A stretch of DNA of 64,000 nt from Cruorifilaria tuberocauda (GCA_013365365.1 JABVXU010000011.1:62001-126000), one strand, 5' to 3'. Numbered from the stretch's first letter, positions 12,264 to 25,979 are shown. Numbers and translations: made by a program. Notes: generated from the sequence alone by a model not told the origin.

Positions 12264-14606
12264 ATGGTTGATAAAACGTTAGCAGATGAGCAGTACTACC
12301 ATGGGCTGTTACCACGTGAGGACATCAAAATGATGTTGCGTAACAACGGTGAATTCATCGTTCGAACAACGGAACCGGTTGCCGGACAGCCACGTGCTTT
12401 TGTCATATCAGTTATGGTGTCGGAAGAGAGAGAGGAGCTTGGGGTATGACTCCGGTCTTCTTCATCAAACATCAGCTGCTACCGTCCGATGCTGTCTTAG
12501 CTGTCTTCCAACGAAGAATTGGGGAGTTAAGAAGAGGCCTTAAAAAACTTTGGATTGCTAAAATAATTTGAACTCATTGCATTTTCTCAACCTTCTCCTA
12601 AGATTTATTTAAGGCTCATTGTTACTTAGTATATTCTTGAGGGTGTTAGAAAAGAATGCAATTTGTATAAGTTTTATTTGCATGTTTAAAACGTCTGATC
12701 ACTCAGTAATGACTTGGAGTCAGTGATCAAGTAGTGACAGATGATATGATGATCACTTTACTCTGTCCTTGTATTTGATCAATATTTCCTCTTGATAGAA
12801 AACAATTATTCCTGCATGCCTTCTTTTCAACGAGTAACAGATTTCCTATGTGTCGTGCCAAAAAGCTGAAATTTAGATTAAACATTATGTGATACAACGC
12901 ACTCCAAACGGTAAATACACAATCGAGAAGTACGGCTTCGATAGCGTACCTGAAATGATAAATTTTCATCTGAATAAACATGAAAGTTTGGTGAAAAATG
13001 CCGAAGTGTACCTGACCACGCCGATATTACGTCAGAGTTGGGAGCTGCACCACGAGGATGTAGAACCAACCAAGAAATTGGGTGAAGGAGCTTTCGGTGA
13101 AGTGCACCTCGGACGTTTGCGACTTCGAAATGGTCGTAAAGTTGATGTCGCTATTAAACTGGTACTGTTGACATTTCAGGATCATTCGTGATGATACTGT
13201 ATCTGCTCAATACTGGTGCGTAGAATTCATCACGGGCAGTAATCGTATTGTATTACTATTACCTTGTGATTGTCTCGATCAGTTCCCTGTTTTCTAGGCC
13301 AAGTTAGAAGCGCTTACCAAAGAACAGATCAAGGAGATCATGAAAGAAGCCCGACTACACAGAACATTCGATCATCCTAATGTATGCAAGTGTTATGGAG
13401 TAGCTGCTGGCCAGGAACCTCTAATGATTGTTATGGAATTGGTAAGCTGAAAGATGAATAGATGCGCTTCTATGGATTTTGAAAAGGGATGAACAACCTG
13501 TTTTTAGCGAATCAGAAGTCTTAAAAATATTAGATCTTGAAGAGTTTTATGTTTCATAAGTTTTGGAACGTCCTTTCTAATTTTAAATCATTATTATGAG
13601 TTCATGAAATTGCTAATTTCATGTGTGAATATGTGAATTTCATTGTTTCAGGCGGATAAAGGAGCGCTGGATTCTTATTTACAAAAAAATCATGTCTCGG
13701 TGGAACAGAAGATGGATATGTGTTTGGGAGCATCTTGGGGACTTGAATATCTTCATGCCAAGCCAGTTTTGCATCGCGATATCGCTGCACGAAATTGCCT
13801 CTTCGGCGATAATAAAGTACTCGATCAATTTCAACAACAATATGATCATGAAAGAACATAGAGCGACCTGTCTTCCGACCGGAAGTTCCGTAAAAAGGAA
13901 GAGGATACAGTTGATATCGATGCTGTTTTCATCAAAAAAATTCATAAAGAAATGATTCTCTCCAGATTTCGTGACATTGCAAACGTGGAGAAATCTGCAA
14001 AAGGTAATGTAATTTTAGATAAAAATAAGTGATTTTGGATTAACACGTGAGGGCACAGTGTACCAAATGGATCCAAGAAAAAGAGTACCAATCAGGTGGC
14101 TTGCACCGGAAACACTGCGTACAGCTATGTACACACAGAAAACGGACGTGTACAGCTACGGTATCATGTGTTGGGAGATTTTCGCAAATGGTCAGGAACC
14201 TTACCCTGGTTTTACTGTTGCTGAAGTTAATGTTCGGGTGAGTTTCCATGGTTGAGTCGAATTCATTTCGTAATGGTAGCGATTAGGTTAGTAAGGGCTA
14301 TGATAACAGTATTGCGGAACAATGCTGAACATTTATAGCAGAAGCAACCTCTTGAAGCACTGAATGAATGAAAGATTCAAGTTCCTTTAAATCAATTGTA
14401 GATATCTAAGGAGAGGATTTTAGGTTAAAGAAGGTTACCGAATGCCGTTACCTGAATGCGTACCAGCACAAATGCGTCGCATTATAGAAGTGAAGTGTTG
14501 GTCAGATAACCCGAATGATCGATGGTCAATGGCGGAGATTTCTAAAAATCTTCAACGAATTACCGGCACACCTCGCCCCAACTTCACGGTTGTTAATTCA
14601 AAATAA
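12264..14606 (+). CDS. SH2 domain tyrosine kinase, nematode Fer-like
   Basis: Cytoplasmic non-receptor tyrosine kinase of 391 residues. Exons, all joining in phase 0: 12264-12443, 12877-13161, 13298-13441, 13652-13816, 14019-14237 and 14424-14606 (TAA). The start ATG sits in a good context (CACCATGG) just before the SH2 domain. The SH2 domain begins [10 protein letters not shown] and keeps the phosphotyrosine-binding arginine in FIVR (residues about 11-105). The kinase domain has the glycine loop GEGAFGEV (129-136), VAIK (Lys 154), HRDIAARN (244-251), DFG (263-265), an activation-loop tyrosine in GTVYQMDP and LAPE. All catalytic residues are present, so it should be active. It has no F-BAR or SH3 region, as in the expanded Fer/Fps-like kinases of nematodes, several of which act in the male germline (SPE-8 is one). 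An AATAAA overlaps the stop codon. Confidence 0.93.
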
Positions 14607-14607
14607 A

Positions 14608-17181
14608 TTACAATCTTGGAGGTCAAACGTTTGGAGTCCGACTTCAGTTCTCAGCAATTACTGCTGAAGAACAAAGTTGTCGCTTTTCTGTTTAGATGAG
14701 AAACACAAATGCTTTCGATTAAGTGCAAAAGAGAAGAAAATACTTCTCCCTTCAAGTTAGTCTGTTTAGCAAAGTTCGAGAACTATGATTGATAAGATCC
14801 AATTATTAACCATATCAAGTATTCCTCATCATCTCCTCCTTTTAATTTTTTTCTTCCATTTCTATATTTGATAGTTTTTCATTTTCTTACAAAAAACTTT
14901 CGGTTAAATCAGAAATCGAATGGTTGAAAACTGCTTGAGAATTTTATAAGTATTGCGTTGGGACAGCAACAGTTTAGAGATAATAACATTAGTATAGAAA
15001 ACGGTGAATAATGAATGCATGACGATGAAAATAACGATGGTAATTCGGCGGTCACTGATAAAGGATTCCTTTTGAAACAATCGCTCTTTTAGCAGCAGCA
15101 ACCGGATGAATTGCAACCAGAAGGAGGTGAGAAGAAGAAGAAAAGCATGATGAAACCGAAACCGAAGAAAAGCAGACACAGAGGCGTCAAACATTAATAT
15201 TAAAGCATTTCATATAGATAATTCAAATTGATAAAATTCCGTATTTGAAGCATTTGTTTTGTATCCAGGCCTTTCTCATTTCAGAGAACCTAAATAACAA
15301 ATACTTCCCTATCCGTCATTGCTAGGGCTACGTCACTTGAAAGCATGAAACGTTGAAGTTTATCATTTTCTCCGGTAGAAAATCAATGATTATATTAAAT
15401 GTTACCTTATGTTTCAAAGAAAAAAGAAAGCATCGGCCAAAAATCAACAGGAAAGGAACACCTGGAAATGTTTCTAGTCTTCAGCTAGTAAAATTTGCTT
15501 CAATCATTAAGAAATTTCAGACCCACTCCCGAATTTTGTTATCTCTAACCGTTATTTCCAGTAATTATCGATCGATGAACAAACTGAATGCCCACCGTCA
15601 TATTTTCTAGTTTTGAGGCTTCCATAATGTTCACTAGCTTAGGCAGTTTCTTTTCCTTACGTTGTATACTTTTCCTCGAACTCTATTGAAACGCTTTCGA
15701 TCGTTTAGCTTCAAAATATTTTTTGTATTTATTGAGAGCGAGACAATCAAAATAAACATTGAAAATGGACGAAATTCCACTTACTGCCCCTTTTCCTGCA
15801 AATTTATTGGGAGTTTTCAATCGAAATCAGTCTCGATCACTTTTTCAGTTTATCCCTTCGCTAAGACTAACTTTTTTGTCTTTGTCCTTCTGAACGCTAA
15901 CAATCAGTTCAGATTCTGCTCTCACTGTAAAAGTCTAGAAGTTTCATTCATAACAACTCCTTTAGCATACAAAACAATTCAGCATTTCACCAGTGTAACA
16001 AGCATCCTAAGCCATGCTATATTCAGATATCTTCAATCCATAACAATCACCTCCGATTTTAACACTGACTCTCCCTTTCAATCTTATTTCCCTCTCTTTA
16101 TCGCAAGCCATGGACATTTGCCTGACTTGAAATGCGAAGGAATAGTTACGCATGACAGAACGATACGATATATATTATACATTTACAAAAAACATGTCAA
16201 TAGAAACTAATAGACATGCCTATCAATAAATGGTAGTACGGTAACAGATGGTATGTTTCTACCATATTACAGTAGAAGAGATAAGTGGTCAATGTTAACC
16301 ATAACGGTAGGAGGCAAAGTTGCAAAGTTATGCTTTCTCGGGCAAGAACTGATTTGATATTATCTCCTGCCGATCAGTGCATTCTGAAGGCGTTTTAGTT
16401 GCTTCATGTGATAAGCTATTGCGTTCCCTTCTTTGTTATCATTTTCATCCTCATAAACTTGTTTCATGAATAGGTTTGAAAGGGCGTTTTCTAATTTTCC
16501 TGATTCCTCTGTTCCCGAACCCGAATTCGATAATGCAGAGTGTAACGTTCGCTAATGCTTAAAAATATTGACGGACGAGAAGAATATAACATTTCCTTCC
16601 TTTCCAGGCTGTAACTGAGTACAGCAGGATAGTACAGTAATAAATCCGATTAGAGTTCAAGATACTTCCTTCATTACTCCGATTTTCGGATTTAACAACT
16701 TTGGCATTTTTTTTGACGTTAAACTTGGAATTTTTGGGCACGTAATATTTGTAGTAATTAGCTCATAGTTACAGACCACGTAGGAATTTCGCTCACCTGA
16801 TCAATTTATGATCTTCTCGTTACTTGGTAGTACACTTGATAAGTTTTGTTGTCTTCATTTCCAATATGCCAATCAGACTTATTTTTCCGCGGATGTGATA
16901 ATCCAAGCTTAAAATAACTTAGTGTAATGCAATTTTTCTGATCGGCCCTGGCAGGCAAGGTGTCATACTCATTGAAAGTTTGAGAATCGGCTGAGGACGT
17001 CCCACAATTCCTCTAATCATTCGCTTTACCGAACATAACTGCTTCGCTACTTACTCCAGTTATTCTGAGGAAAACTTCAGAGGTCGCTTACCTAGTGGTT
17101 CCTGGAAATTTTTTATGATTTCTATAAATACGAAGCTTATTACAAAATTGAAAAAAAATTTCGAAGCATATCAGGAGGTCT
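14608..17181. other. intergenic; one long unexplained reading frame
   Basis: No gene I can support. A plus-strand frame at 15662-16210 runs 182 codons without a stop. Its product is Phe/Ser/Ile-rich and resembles nothing I know. The strand is pyrimidine-rich, which lowers the chance of stop codons. A short minus-strand stretch near 16935-16955 reads CLPGPI and might belong to the collagen relic next to it. Confidence 0.35.
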
Positions 17182-17360
17182 TCATTCTCCGATTGAACTA
17201 GGTAAACCAGGAGAACCAGCTCTTCTACTTTTCCTAGGAACTCCTGGCAATCCAGGAGCCTGGCACGTCCTGTTCCAGGGTGATCCCTAAGACAATATGC
17301 AATCTTCTTAATCACTGGTATCATAGAGGAAGAGTCCCGATGTTCTTGGCTTCCTATCTA
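17182..17360 (-). pseudogene. decayed collagen (Gly-X-Y) relic
   Basis: On the minus strand the stretch ending at TGA 17182 reads in strict triplets: GLP, GVP, RKS, RRA, GSP, GLP, SSI, GE-stop. Every third residue is Gly or a residue one G-to-A change away (Arg from AGG and AGA, Ser from AGT). Upstream the register continues as DHP, GT-, GRA, RLL if one base and one codon have been lost. Further upstream it can be read as GSQ, EHR, DSS, again with Glu and Asp one G-to-A step from Gly. This is the pattern of a nematode collagen gene that has lost function. No signal region, Cys clusters or open 5' part could be found, so the family member is unknown. Confidence 0.55.
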
Positions 17361-20288
17361 TGCCATTATTGGAATCTAACATTCAACTAAATTCAGACAT
17401 TATAAATCGGGAAGAAACGGGAAGAGTCTATCTTTTCAGTTCGTTTTCATTAGATTAAAAATAAATCATTCATGTTATTTTTATAGAATTCTATCTCTCG
17501 GTCCTTCTGTATGTTTGATGACTCCCTTATTGCGGTCTATAAAAATTGTTTCGTTGGCAAGGATTCATTTCATGCCCACGACAATATCTTACCTATAATA
17601 CCGAGAAGTGACGAAATGAATATGACAAACTTTTAAAATAACTCTTTTCTCATGTATTACTGATATCCTCAGGAAAAAACTGGCAGAATATAGACATATC
17701 GTATCATTGCTGAGAAGTTTCCATATTTCGGTTTCCCTCTTAAGTCTCAACGAATCAAATGCTACAGCTTTCAACCGTCAACCGTTTCAGTAATCATCTG
17801 TTGAAAATCTTTCAGGTGGATAAATTTAATATGTATTTGAACCATGTTCACACGGCTGAATTATTCAGCTAATCAGTTCTGAGGAAACTTACTACACTAC
17901 TGATGGACATCTTGCTTTGCAAACTCATTGTGCATCCCAAGTACCATTCACGTCCTCTTATAGAGCAAAAAAGAAATGTTCAACTTCTGATCAGTGAAGA
18001 AATAATGGAAGTAAGCTGCAATCAAATTTATCATTGTCGGTGTAAACACTGTTCATCGTTCGTTTTTGCAACAAAGAAAATGGCGCAATCACTGATCTCC
18101 AATAAATTTTCTAAACGATCCTTGAATATGGATTCATAGAAGCTGTCAATATTATACTTTGCAAAAATAATCAATAATCAATTGATGGATAAAAGCGTTA
18201 TACAAATCACCCCGAATGCTCTAAAATAATCTGTGCAAGATTAATGAGTCACAATCGCATCGAATCCTGAAAATGTGTGCAAGGAAGTGCCACTGAAAAT
18301 CTTAGCATTTCTAAAAGATTAAGTTAACTAAGATGTTAGATATGCTTAGTGACTATATAGTTTAGATAATAATTAAATTACTCTTAGACGGTCGATGCAA
18401 TGATGGATCATTCCAGGTATGTCAATAGCAGGCACTACCTACCTGTCCTCCAGAGAACGCAGCCGAGTGTCCCGGAAATGAAAGCTCAGAGTCATATTGC
18501 AACATTTAGGTGCACCAGTTCTTCTGATTACACATTAGCACTTTTCGCACGCTTCTAATATCACAGGTGCTTTAGTTTCTCCCCCATTCCCCACACTTCC
18601 AGGAATAATGATCGACGCTTTTAGGAGGACACAAACAGGTTTAAACGCTCTCTCTGTGTTTGTCTCGTCTTCGGATAGGAACAGTAACGACGAGAGCAAG
18701 AACAACTTGACGTACTTGTTCGACGGTTTACGTTCCATTAAATCTCCAATGCTTACAGATTTCTTATTTCTTTCTCTGATTTTTACTTCTCTTCGACCTT
18801 TCACAAGTCAACGTCATCAGAACTCCTCTTCCTAATTCTTCCACACCGGATTGATTAGCATCTAATTATTATTCCTGCATGGCTTTTTTCCCGTACTAGT
18901 AAATTTTTTTCAGGATTTGTCACAGTCCTCCGAAACGTCGAATGTGTTTAACTGATATAGATTTCCGTCATTGAATAGAATACTTCTGTCTTGGGCCAGA
19001 ACCACTGTTCAGAAGAGTGAAACATATAGTGTGTGCAATTTATAATTACAAGGCTATCCTTCATTTTTCCTGAAAATTGCTAAAAAGTAAATTTTGCGTT
19101 ATGCAAATTGGATAAGTTGAACAATATCTACCGTATTATGGATTTTCCTGAAGATTTTGGCTTTTTTGAAGTGCGAATTCAAATGAAGCAGTGAATATTA
19201 GAATACGTAACTATTTATTGCGATTGTTCAGTGAAATAGTAAAAGCAAAGAAAGCCTTAAATCTTAAATCAGGATTCAAATCAAATTTAAATATGGTTTT
19301 TAAGAATAATGGGATTGAACAATATGTATTAGCTGAGTAGCCAATATTAATTTATTCAGACTCGAGAAGTTACTAGCCTTCCGAGGTAATTTCTCTCTCT
19401 CTCTCTCGGTATTACACAGACTATAGTTTGAGAGATAAACAGTGATGGAGGAAAGCTACGACGTGTTGATGTTAGCCATTTAATTGCTTCGCCAAAACAG
19501 TAAATTAGAAATTCATTAAGCAATTATTCCTTTCAATGGAAACGTATATAAGATAAGGAAAGAGAAAAGAGGTATGAAATGAGCACATCAATACAGCGCG
19601 AGCCAATAAATCTACAGTGCTTTCAACAGAAAACAGTAATTGAGGCATAACTAACTTCTCACAGAGTAAATGTCACTCAGAGTACTTTGGAAGTCATTCA
19701 TAGATCACGAGAATATGACAAATATGAAATTTTTACTACAGCTTGATAAACTGTATGTAATTGTCATGTGAGCCTATAATAGGATTTTCTTTTGCATGCA
19801 AGGAAGCAGATTTAATCAGAAATCCCGGTCAGAGACTATCCGCGAGGCTAAACAAGCATTTTTTAAAGGAAATAAAACCATAAAGATTCGGTTATATTTC
19901 TTAGTGAATTATAGTAAAGACAGAGTCAATCACACTCAAAAATATCGAATTTAGAGCAAAACTAATTAACTTTTTGACAAAGATCAAATTGGCAGAGTTT
20001 CAGTGTTATTAAAAACTTTTAGTACCAAATATACAGCAATTACGGTAGTACATCATTTCGGAATTTCAGATAAACTGAAAGCCTTTTAGGATACTGAATA
20101 CATTACATTTTAAAATCCTTCAAGAAAAAATCGTACTGAAAAAACTTAAATATGAAGGTGGCGCATTCTGAATTAAAGCTGAAATTTGAAGAGTAAACCA
20201 CTTTTCTGCAAATTATTGTTTGGTCATCAAGGTTAGCAGAACTGCAGAGCTCATATGAAGACTTAAGAATCACATTTGATAGCTCTTC
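17361..20288. other. intergenic region, no gene seen
   Basis: AT-rich sequence downstream of the Rh gene's stop codon. Short open frames occur on both strands but none shows a recognisable protein or a supported exon pair. A short CT microsatellite lies at 19392-19407. Confidence 0.4.
19392..19407. repeat. (TC)n microsatellite
   Basis: A simple TC dinucleotide run of eight units in an intergenic region. Confidence 0.85.
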
Positions 20289-23200
20289 TCAAGGATTGCT
20301 CGGTCCGACAGAAGACGCCTCCTTATTAAGTGCTGTATGTTCGGTTAATTCAATGTGGTCGATTTTTGAGATAATCTGCAAAGAGCTTCTTTTACAATAA
20401 TTTACATCATTAATGCCTTTAGGCATTAAGTAATCAAGCACAGTATTTATGCGAGCGATTTTTAGAAATAACAACTTGAGTGACCGAGGTGGCGTGCGAG
20501 AGAGAATATGACAAAAAGTTTTACCCTAGTGGTGAAGTCGTAATCCTCGGGTGGTTCGATGAATTCTCCATCCGAATAATATTCCTTGTCATGAATACGG
20601 TTGAAGCAATTGAGTCTCAAGATAAGTCCTACAAAAGATGTTATAATTCTTGTCATGATGCTTGAAATATCACGGGAAAACAGAGCTTACCGGTGATACC
20701 TCCGGCAATGAGCGAAACCAACAGGACGATGGCAAGTGCAGCAATCTGATAACCGGCCTGTACCAATATCTCACGACCTTCATCGCTCTTACTCATTGCA
20801 GGATAAATCTGAGTTCCGTTACTGCAATTACCCAAATTGCTATTGCAATATTTGAGACCTTTACTTGAAAACTACCCGTGCTAATGACTTCTCATTCTTT
20901 AAGAATGCTATCTAACTCTCAAAGACGACTAGTGCATGAATAATACAATTAGCAATGTATAAATTAAGAATAATATAAGGAATAACCCAGTTCCGTAGCG
21001 AGTCGGTTCATAAACAACGGTAAAAATGAAACCGAGAATACCTGCCAAAATACCTGAAATAGATTCTTTTAGTGATGATTAATTGATTTCTTTAAAACGC
21101 TTTCTTATCATTCGCTCACTTTACAACTATTTTATATCAATGTGAATTTCGAATAATATTTTATGAAGAAAATTTTTAGGTTAGATAAACTTAAACTCGA
21201 ATCTTACCAGGCAATCCGTGAATTGATCCAACACCACGTGTATCATGAACTCCGAAGGCTCGAGCTCCAAATGGCTAAATTGACGTCAGACATAGGATGG
21301 AATCATTTTCTTCATGGCATTTTTAGTATAAAATAACTAGCTAAAGTTTCTCAGTTCTCCTTGTTTTCATTTCAGATATTTTAATGTGATAAGAAAACAA
21401 ACCCTGATGTAATTGTTTCCAATAACTGAGATGAAAGCGCCCAAACATCCAATTAAAAGAGCATAAAATGGTTCCAAAACGATGTTTGCAACAGTACCGA
21501 TAGCAACGCCACCAGCAAGAACTGAGTTTGATACATGCGTCATCGAGAAGCGGTACTGCAAGATATTGTGATGAAAATATAAAAGTATGCAAACTGCTAT
21601 CACACAAGATCACTCCGCAAATATTCAGAAAAAAGAAAGATTCATCTAACCTTACGCTCGTGATCAAGGAGCTGACTGATTAAAAAAGTGCAAATGGTGG
21701 AGGAGCAGAGCGCTAAGTAGGTATTCAAGATAGCTCGATGTCGAGAATCCTCGGGAATTGCCAGAGCTGAATTGAATGACGGGAAAAATGCCCACAGAAA
21801 TAAGGTACCTGAAGCAAAGAAGGCAAGAAAACTTTAAAGACAGTTGTGATCACCTTTCTCTCCCTTTCTCTCTCAAAAAAGTACAAAAACAACCAACCAA
21901 TCATAGTAAAGATGTTTGAGTTATAGCTGGTACCCTCGTGCTGATGTGCAATCATTTCCTTCTTGTTGATCATTTTCGCCACGCCTAAGCCGAAATATGC
22001 CCCAAAGCAATGAATCACCATGGAACGGCCAATGTCGATCACCTATTCATTCTTTCCGTTTTCACAAATTAGCAACATATACGGCGAAAGAAACTTCTAT
22101 TTTTAGATAGGAAAAGTAAAAGCCAAGTGACTAATTCAATGAATGAAACCTTGAGGTAACGTAATATTAGATGCTCCACAGCAACCGCAACCGGTACTTC
22201 GATGGCTGACATCACCATATACTGCACCGGGGTAAGTTTCCCCAAAACAGCACCCATCGTGATGAGAACGGTAATAGCAACAAAATCGGCAGTAATCAAG
22301 CTAAATTTCATTTTCTATTTTTAGGGAAGCAAACGCCAAGCAATTTCCGTTAGTTATCTCATCTCATTTCGACTGCGAAGAATCGCAAGTTGAATAGATA
22401 GGAACATTGGAATGCGTCATTTAATTAAATTAGCACTCACTCAAGGATAGAGATCTCGAAACGTCCAGAACTAGCGAATTCTGAAGAGAAGAAACCACGC
22501 ACAATAAGTGCCCACTGAATAGCATGAGAGGTCAGCAGAAGGTTGATTGAAAGGGCAGCCAAACCGTACCGCCGTAAGAAAACCATTATGAATCCCATAC
22601 CAACCAATGTCATCAGATGGACATCTTGAAATACTGAAACATCTCGAATCTTTTATATATTATAACTTCTGATTCTGGCATCCGAACAATCAATCAAGTT
22701 GAATCCTAATGTCTTTGAAAAGGGAAACGAACATGGATAATTGGTGTTAATGAAGTTGGTGCTAGTGGTGCCACCAGGCATCGCATTATTTGAATATCGT
22801 CCAAACACAGCGAAAAGAATTAGAAATAGAACCTGCAAGTTTCAACTTTCTTTTCCATTTAATTTTCATAATAGTAACTTTGAAAGTAGAAATTTCAATT
22901 CCAAAACTACTTTTTTCTAAATACTTATAGCATTCTTCTTTTTCTATCTTGATGCCTCGAGGGCACAAATGTTATCAGTATGTTCCTCAATCAGAGATTT
23001 CATTCCGTGCACATTAGATGATAGATTCTGTTTCGCGATAAATTGCTTACTTGCTTTACAGCTACCTACTGTCGACAAAGTTTGCAGAGCAAGCCATGAT
23101 GTCTGGCGCTTTACTTCTCCCTATGCTTCAAATGAAAATTTTCAGCTCTTTCTGTTTCACACTCCTTCTAGTTCCAGGATAGACTCGGAATTTCGGAGGA

Positions 23201-25564
23201 AACAGTTCAGAGGAGACATAACGGAGTGAGAGGAAGAAGACGGAATTGATTGTAGTGGCTGCTTTGGGAATCAAATTTTCACAAGTTACAGTAATGATAA
23301 AAAATTTTCAAAAGAGAAAGAACAACGGCTTATCACATGGCGAGAATAGTAGAGGTGAAAATGGGTTTGAGAAGATTAAACAGAGTAAGGAAAGGATTTG
23401 GTTCCCTTCCGTTTCCATTTATGATTCCATGCATCAATAGAACCCTTATCACCTCCCGAGAGATGTGCAAGTTCTCGAAGTGATAAATGATAAACTCAAT
23501 CTGCAAATCTGCTGCAGAACTTCACTACATCACCAATAATATTCAGTTTACTTATCAAAATTCTGAATATCGATTTCCTCTTTTTCGAAAACCCCCAAGA
23601 TGAACACCATTCATTCGAATTTCACTAATGAACAGATTGTCTGAATTAACCGGGATGTTCTTACATTCATCAAACAATTAACTGAATAATTTGCTTATTG
23701 GGAGGTGCATAATAAACAACAGATTGAACAGTGGGATCACAGTAACGAATTAGGAATGCTTCGATGAGTCAGTGAACAAGAAGTTTGTTAATTCCTTTCC
23801 TCAAGAAAATCTTCGAGAATGGGAAAAACTGTGAGCAAAGCATGTTTGACTTGCTTTTATGCAGTTCACTTTTTTTGAGTGAGTTTTTAAGACATAAAGG
23901 TAGTTGGCATACCTGGAAAAAGATCGCAAAAATAGTAAACTGCTTCCGTTGGAACATCGATGCCATTTCCGGTTGACTGCAATTAAAACATGAATTTTTT
24001 ATCCATTTCAAGTACTTTTCTATCATCAGCAATAGCAACTCTTCGTGGCGTAAATATAATATACAAAGACATATGCAGAATAATTAAATCACATGCTTTA
24101 TATAAATGGCATAGGTGAAGAAAGTGACTTGAAGAGAAAAATTTCTGGAAGTGAGAGGGCAGCGTGAAGCTAATTCCTATTCATTATAAAAGATGATCGC
24201 CTTGGTTGTATCAAAAGAACACTTGCGGTTTGCAAATGAATAGGAGTAAATTTATGGAGTGCAATTTGCAGTCCTTTAACGTCGAAAGAGAAGTGAGACC
24301 GCTGACCATCAGTTTCAGTTGAAGAGAAGGAAAGAATACAAAACAACTGTTTCACTTGGTTCTTCTTAAAGAGGCTTTCCCTTTCTCCAATTTGATTCAA
24401 ATCCTTGAATCTTTCAAACTACAAGCACATCATATACCATTTGCAGAGGGGATGAATATTTCTGGATACTTCAAAAATATTTTTGGATATTTGGATATCT
24501 AAATTGTTCGAAGATTTTTCTAAAATTAAAGACGATTTCTAACATTGACAAATCAAAACGTCGGAAGACAAATAAGATCATGGAAGCATAGATGAGCACT
24601 GCTTCTTAGGCTGTCATTAATATCTCTAATTACTACTGGTTGCTAATAAAGTAATTGAAAAAAGTAAATTTCGAAATTATGAATCGGTATGCTTTTAATC
24701 AGCAACATAAACCAAGCTTAATTCAGAAAGAATAAAACTGATATGGGCGAGATCATCAGGCTACGCGTAGGGTTAAGTTAATTTGAAGATATTACCAAAT
24801 GCTACTTATCAATCGATAAATTGTCTATTTCAAACATTGATCACGCAATCAAATCATAAAGAGAATGAAACCTTATACTAGCTCGATCCCTGCCTCGAGT
24901 TCTTTATTCTAAATTAACTGTTTTCCACGGAGAGCTATCTATTTTCTAAATTCACACTAATCACCCAAGATATCCAAAGAGGGAAAAATTGTTCGTTGAA
25001 ACATTTCACAGTGATATTTTTAGTCGACGTACTACCAATTGATATCGTTGATCGTTTGTATGACTTTTCTAATACTTAAAATTACTATTTTCCCTTGGAA
25101 ATGATTCTAATCAATTCGACAAGTCAAGAGTAAGAGAGATGCGAGTAAATGATGGTTTAATTCACACTCACATTAGCTACCTGTTACAGACTTTTAAAAA
25201 AATGCCACAATGAATTGATTCAGTTATTTAATGACATGCCTTTACGATTACTCTCAGTGATCAATGATGGAAATTGGTTCTATCCTCCACCACACCAGGG
25301 CTTTATCCAGCGGATCAGTGACTGCGCAAAGTGTATGCTTTTACTTAGCAGAGTAGAAAATAAGTTGCAGGTAATCAGGAAAAGCTTCTAGGAGTAGTGA
25401 GGACATGCTCAAGTTGAAGAACAGCTGAGTAAAAGCTAAGTTCTAAAATTTGCATATGGAATTAGTTGCACCAGCAGAAGGCATACCAATCGGAGAGTAT
25501 TTTAGGGATTCAAAGTGAGTTACCTTTCACGAGGCTGCACCTTACTAGCGCTACTGTCCGCCAT
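20289..25564 (-). CDS. Rh-type ammonium/gas channel
   Basis: Membrane channel of the Rh (SLC42) branch of the Amt/Rh family, moving ammonia/ammonium and possibly CO2. Thirteen phase-matched minus-strand exons: 25564-25524, 23976-23913, 22832-22733, 22633-22441, 22300-22150, 22042-21898, 21808-21651, 21555-21403, 21274-21208, 21053-20987, 20821-20691, 20628-20525 and 20375-20289 (TGA). They give 486 residues, normal for Rh proteins. Landmarks: RKQFTIFAIFFQ then VLFLILFAVFGRYSN at the N-terminus, FQDVHLM, MGAVLGKLTPVQ, and both pore histidines (IHCFGAYFGL, about His194; SIHGLPG, about His354). YQIAALAIVLLVSLIAGGITG forms the last membrane segment, followed by a charged tail (EFIEPPEDYDF). C. 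elegans has two such genes, rhr-1 and rhr-2; I cannot say which is closer. The first exon (MADSSASKVQPRE) is a prediction that fits in phase; a second start exists at ATG 23966. Confidence 0.95.
23977..23988 (-). other. strong splice acceptor before the Rh core exon
   Basis: On the minus strand TTTTAATTGCAG directly precedes exon 23976-23913. It can receive the predicted first exon at 25564-25524 (phase 2, making Ser). It could instead receive a spliced leader, with translation starting at ATG 23966, ten bases downstream. Both readings leave the Rh core unchanged. Confidence 0.6.
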
Positions 25565-25979
25565 AGGAGTGCTGGCGAATGATAACGTTGGTGTGTGATG
25601 ATAAGATGAGATAATGGTTAGATAATTAAATGATAACTGACGGGCATGTATGAAGTAGGACGGAATCGACGGAGGGCAGCGGTAGCAGCAGCGTATCACT
25701 TCGCGATACACAAAGCATTGCATAACAGAGTTAGTTAGACATAAAACAAGAAATGTTAACTACTTGACGATCTCAACGATTGTAATAAACATTTCACGAT
25801 GGTTATGACATGCCGTCAGCCACCAGCCATCAACGCCTCTTTCGAGACGGAGACGTTACCTCCCAGACAGGTAGAAAGCAAATAATACACCCACCACCAC
25901 ACATAATCAACTTTATTTTGACGGGAGGAAAGTTTTAAGAAAGAAAAGCAAACAGCAGTCGCACTTGACGTCCTCCCAA
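25565..25979. other. upstream flank of the Rh gene
   Basis: Sequence just 5' of the predicted first exon of the Rh gene (minus strand). Open frames on the minus strand extend here but resemble no protein. It grades into the GC-rich block and is a reasonable place for the Rh promoter. Confidence 0.3.

Noticed and set aside
24760..24790. GGGTTAAGTTAATTTGA, faintly like a spliced-leader sequence
   Set aside because: It does not match the conserved 22-base SL1 sequence and has no donor after it.
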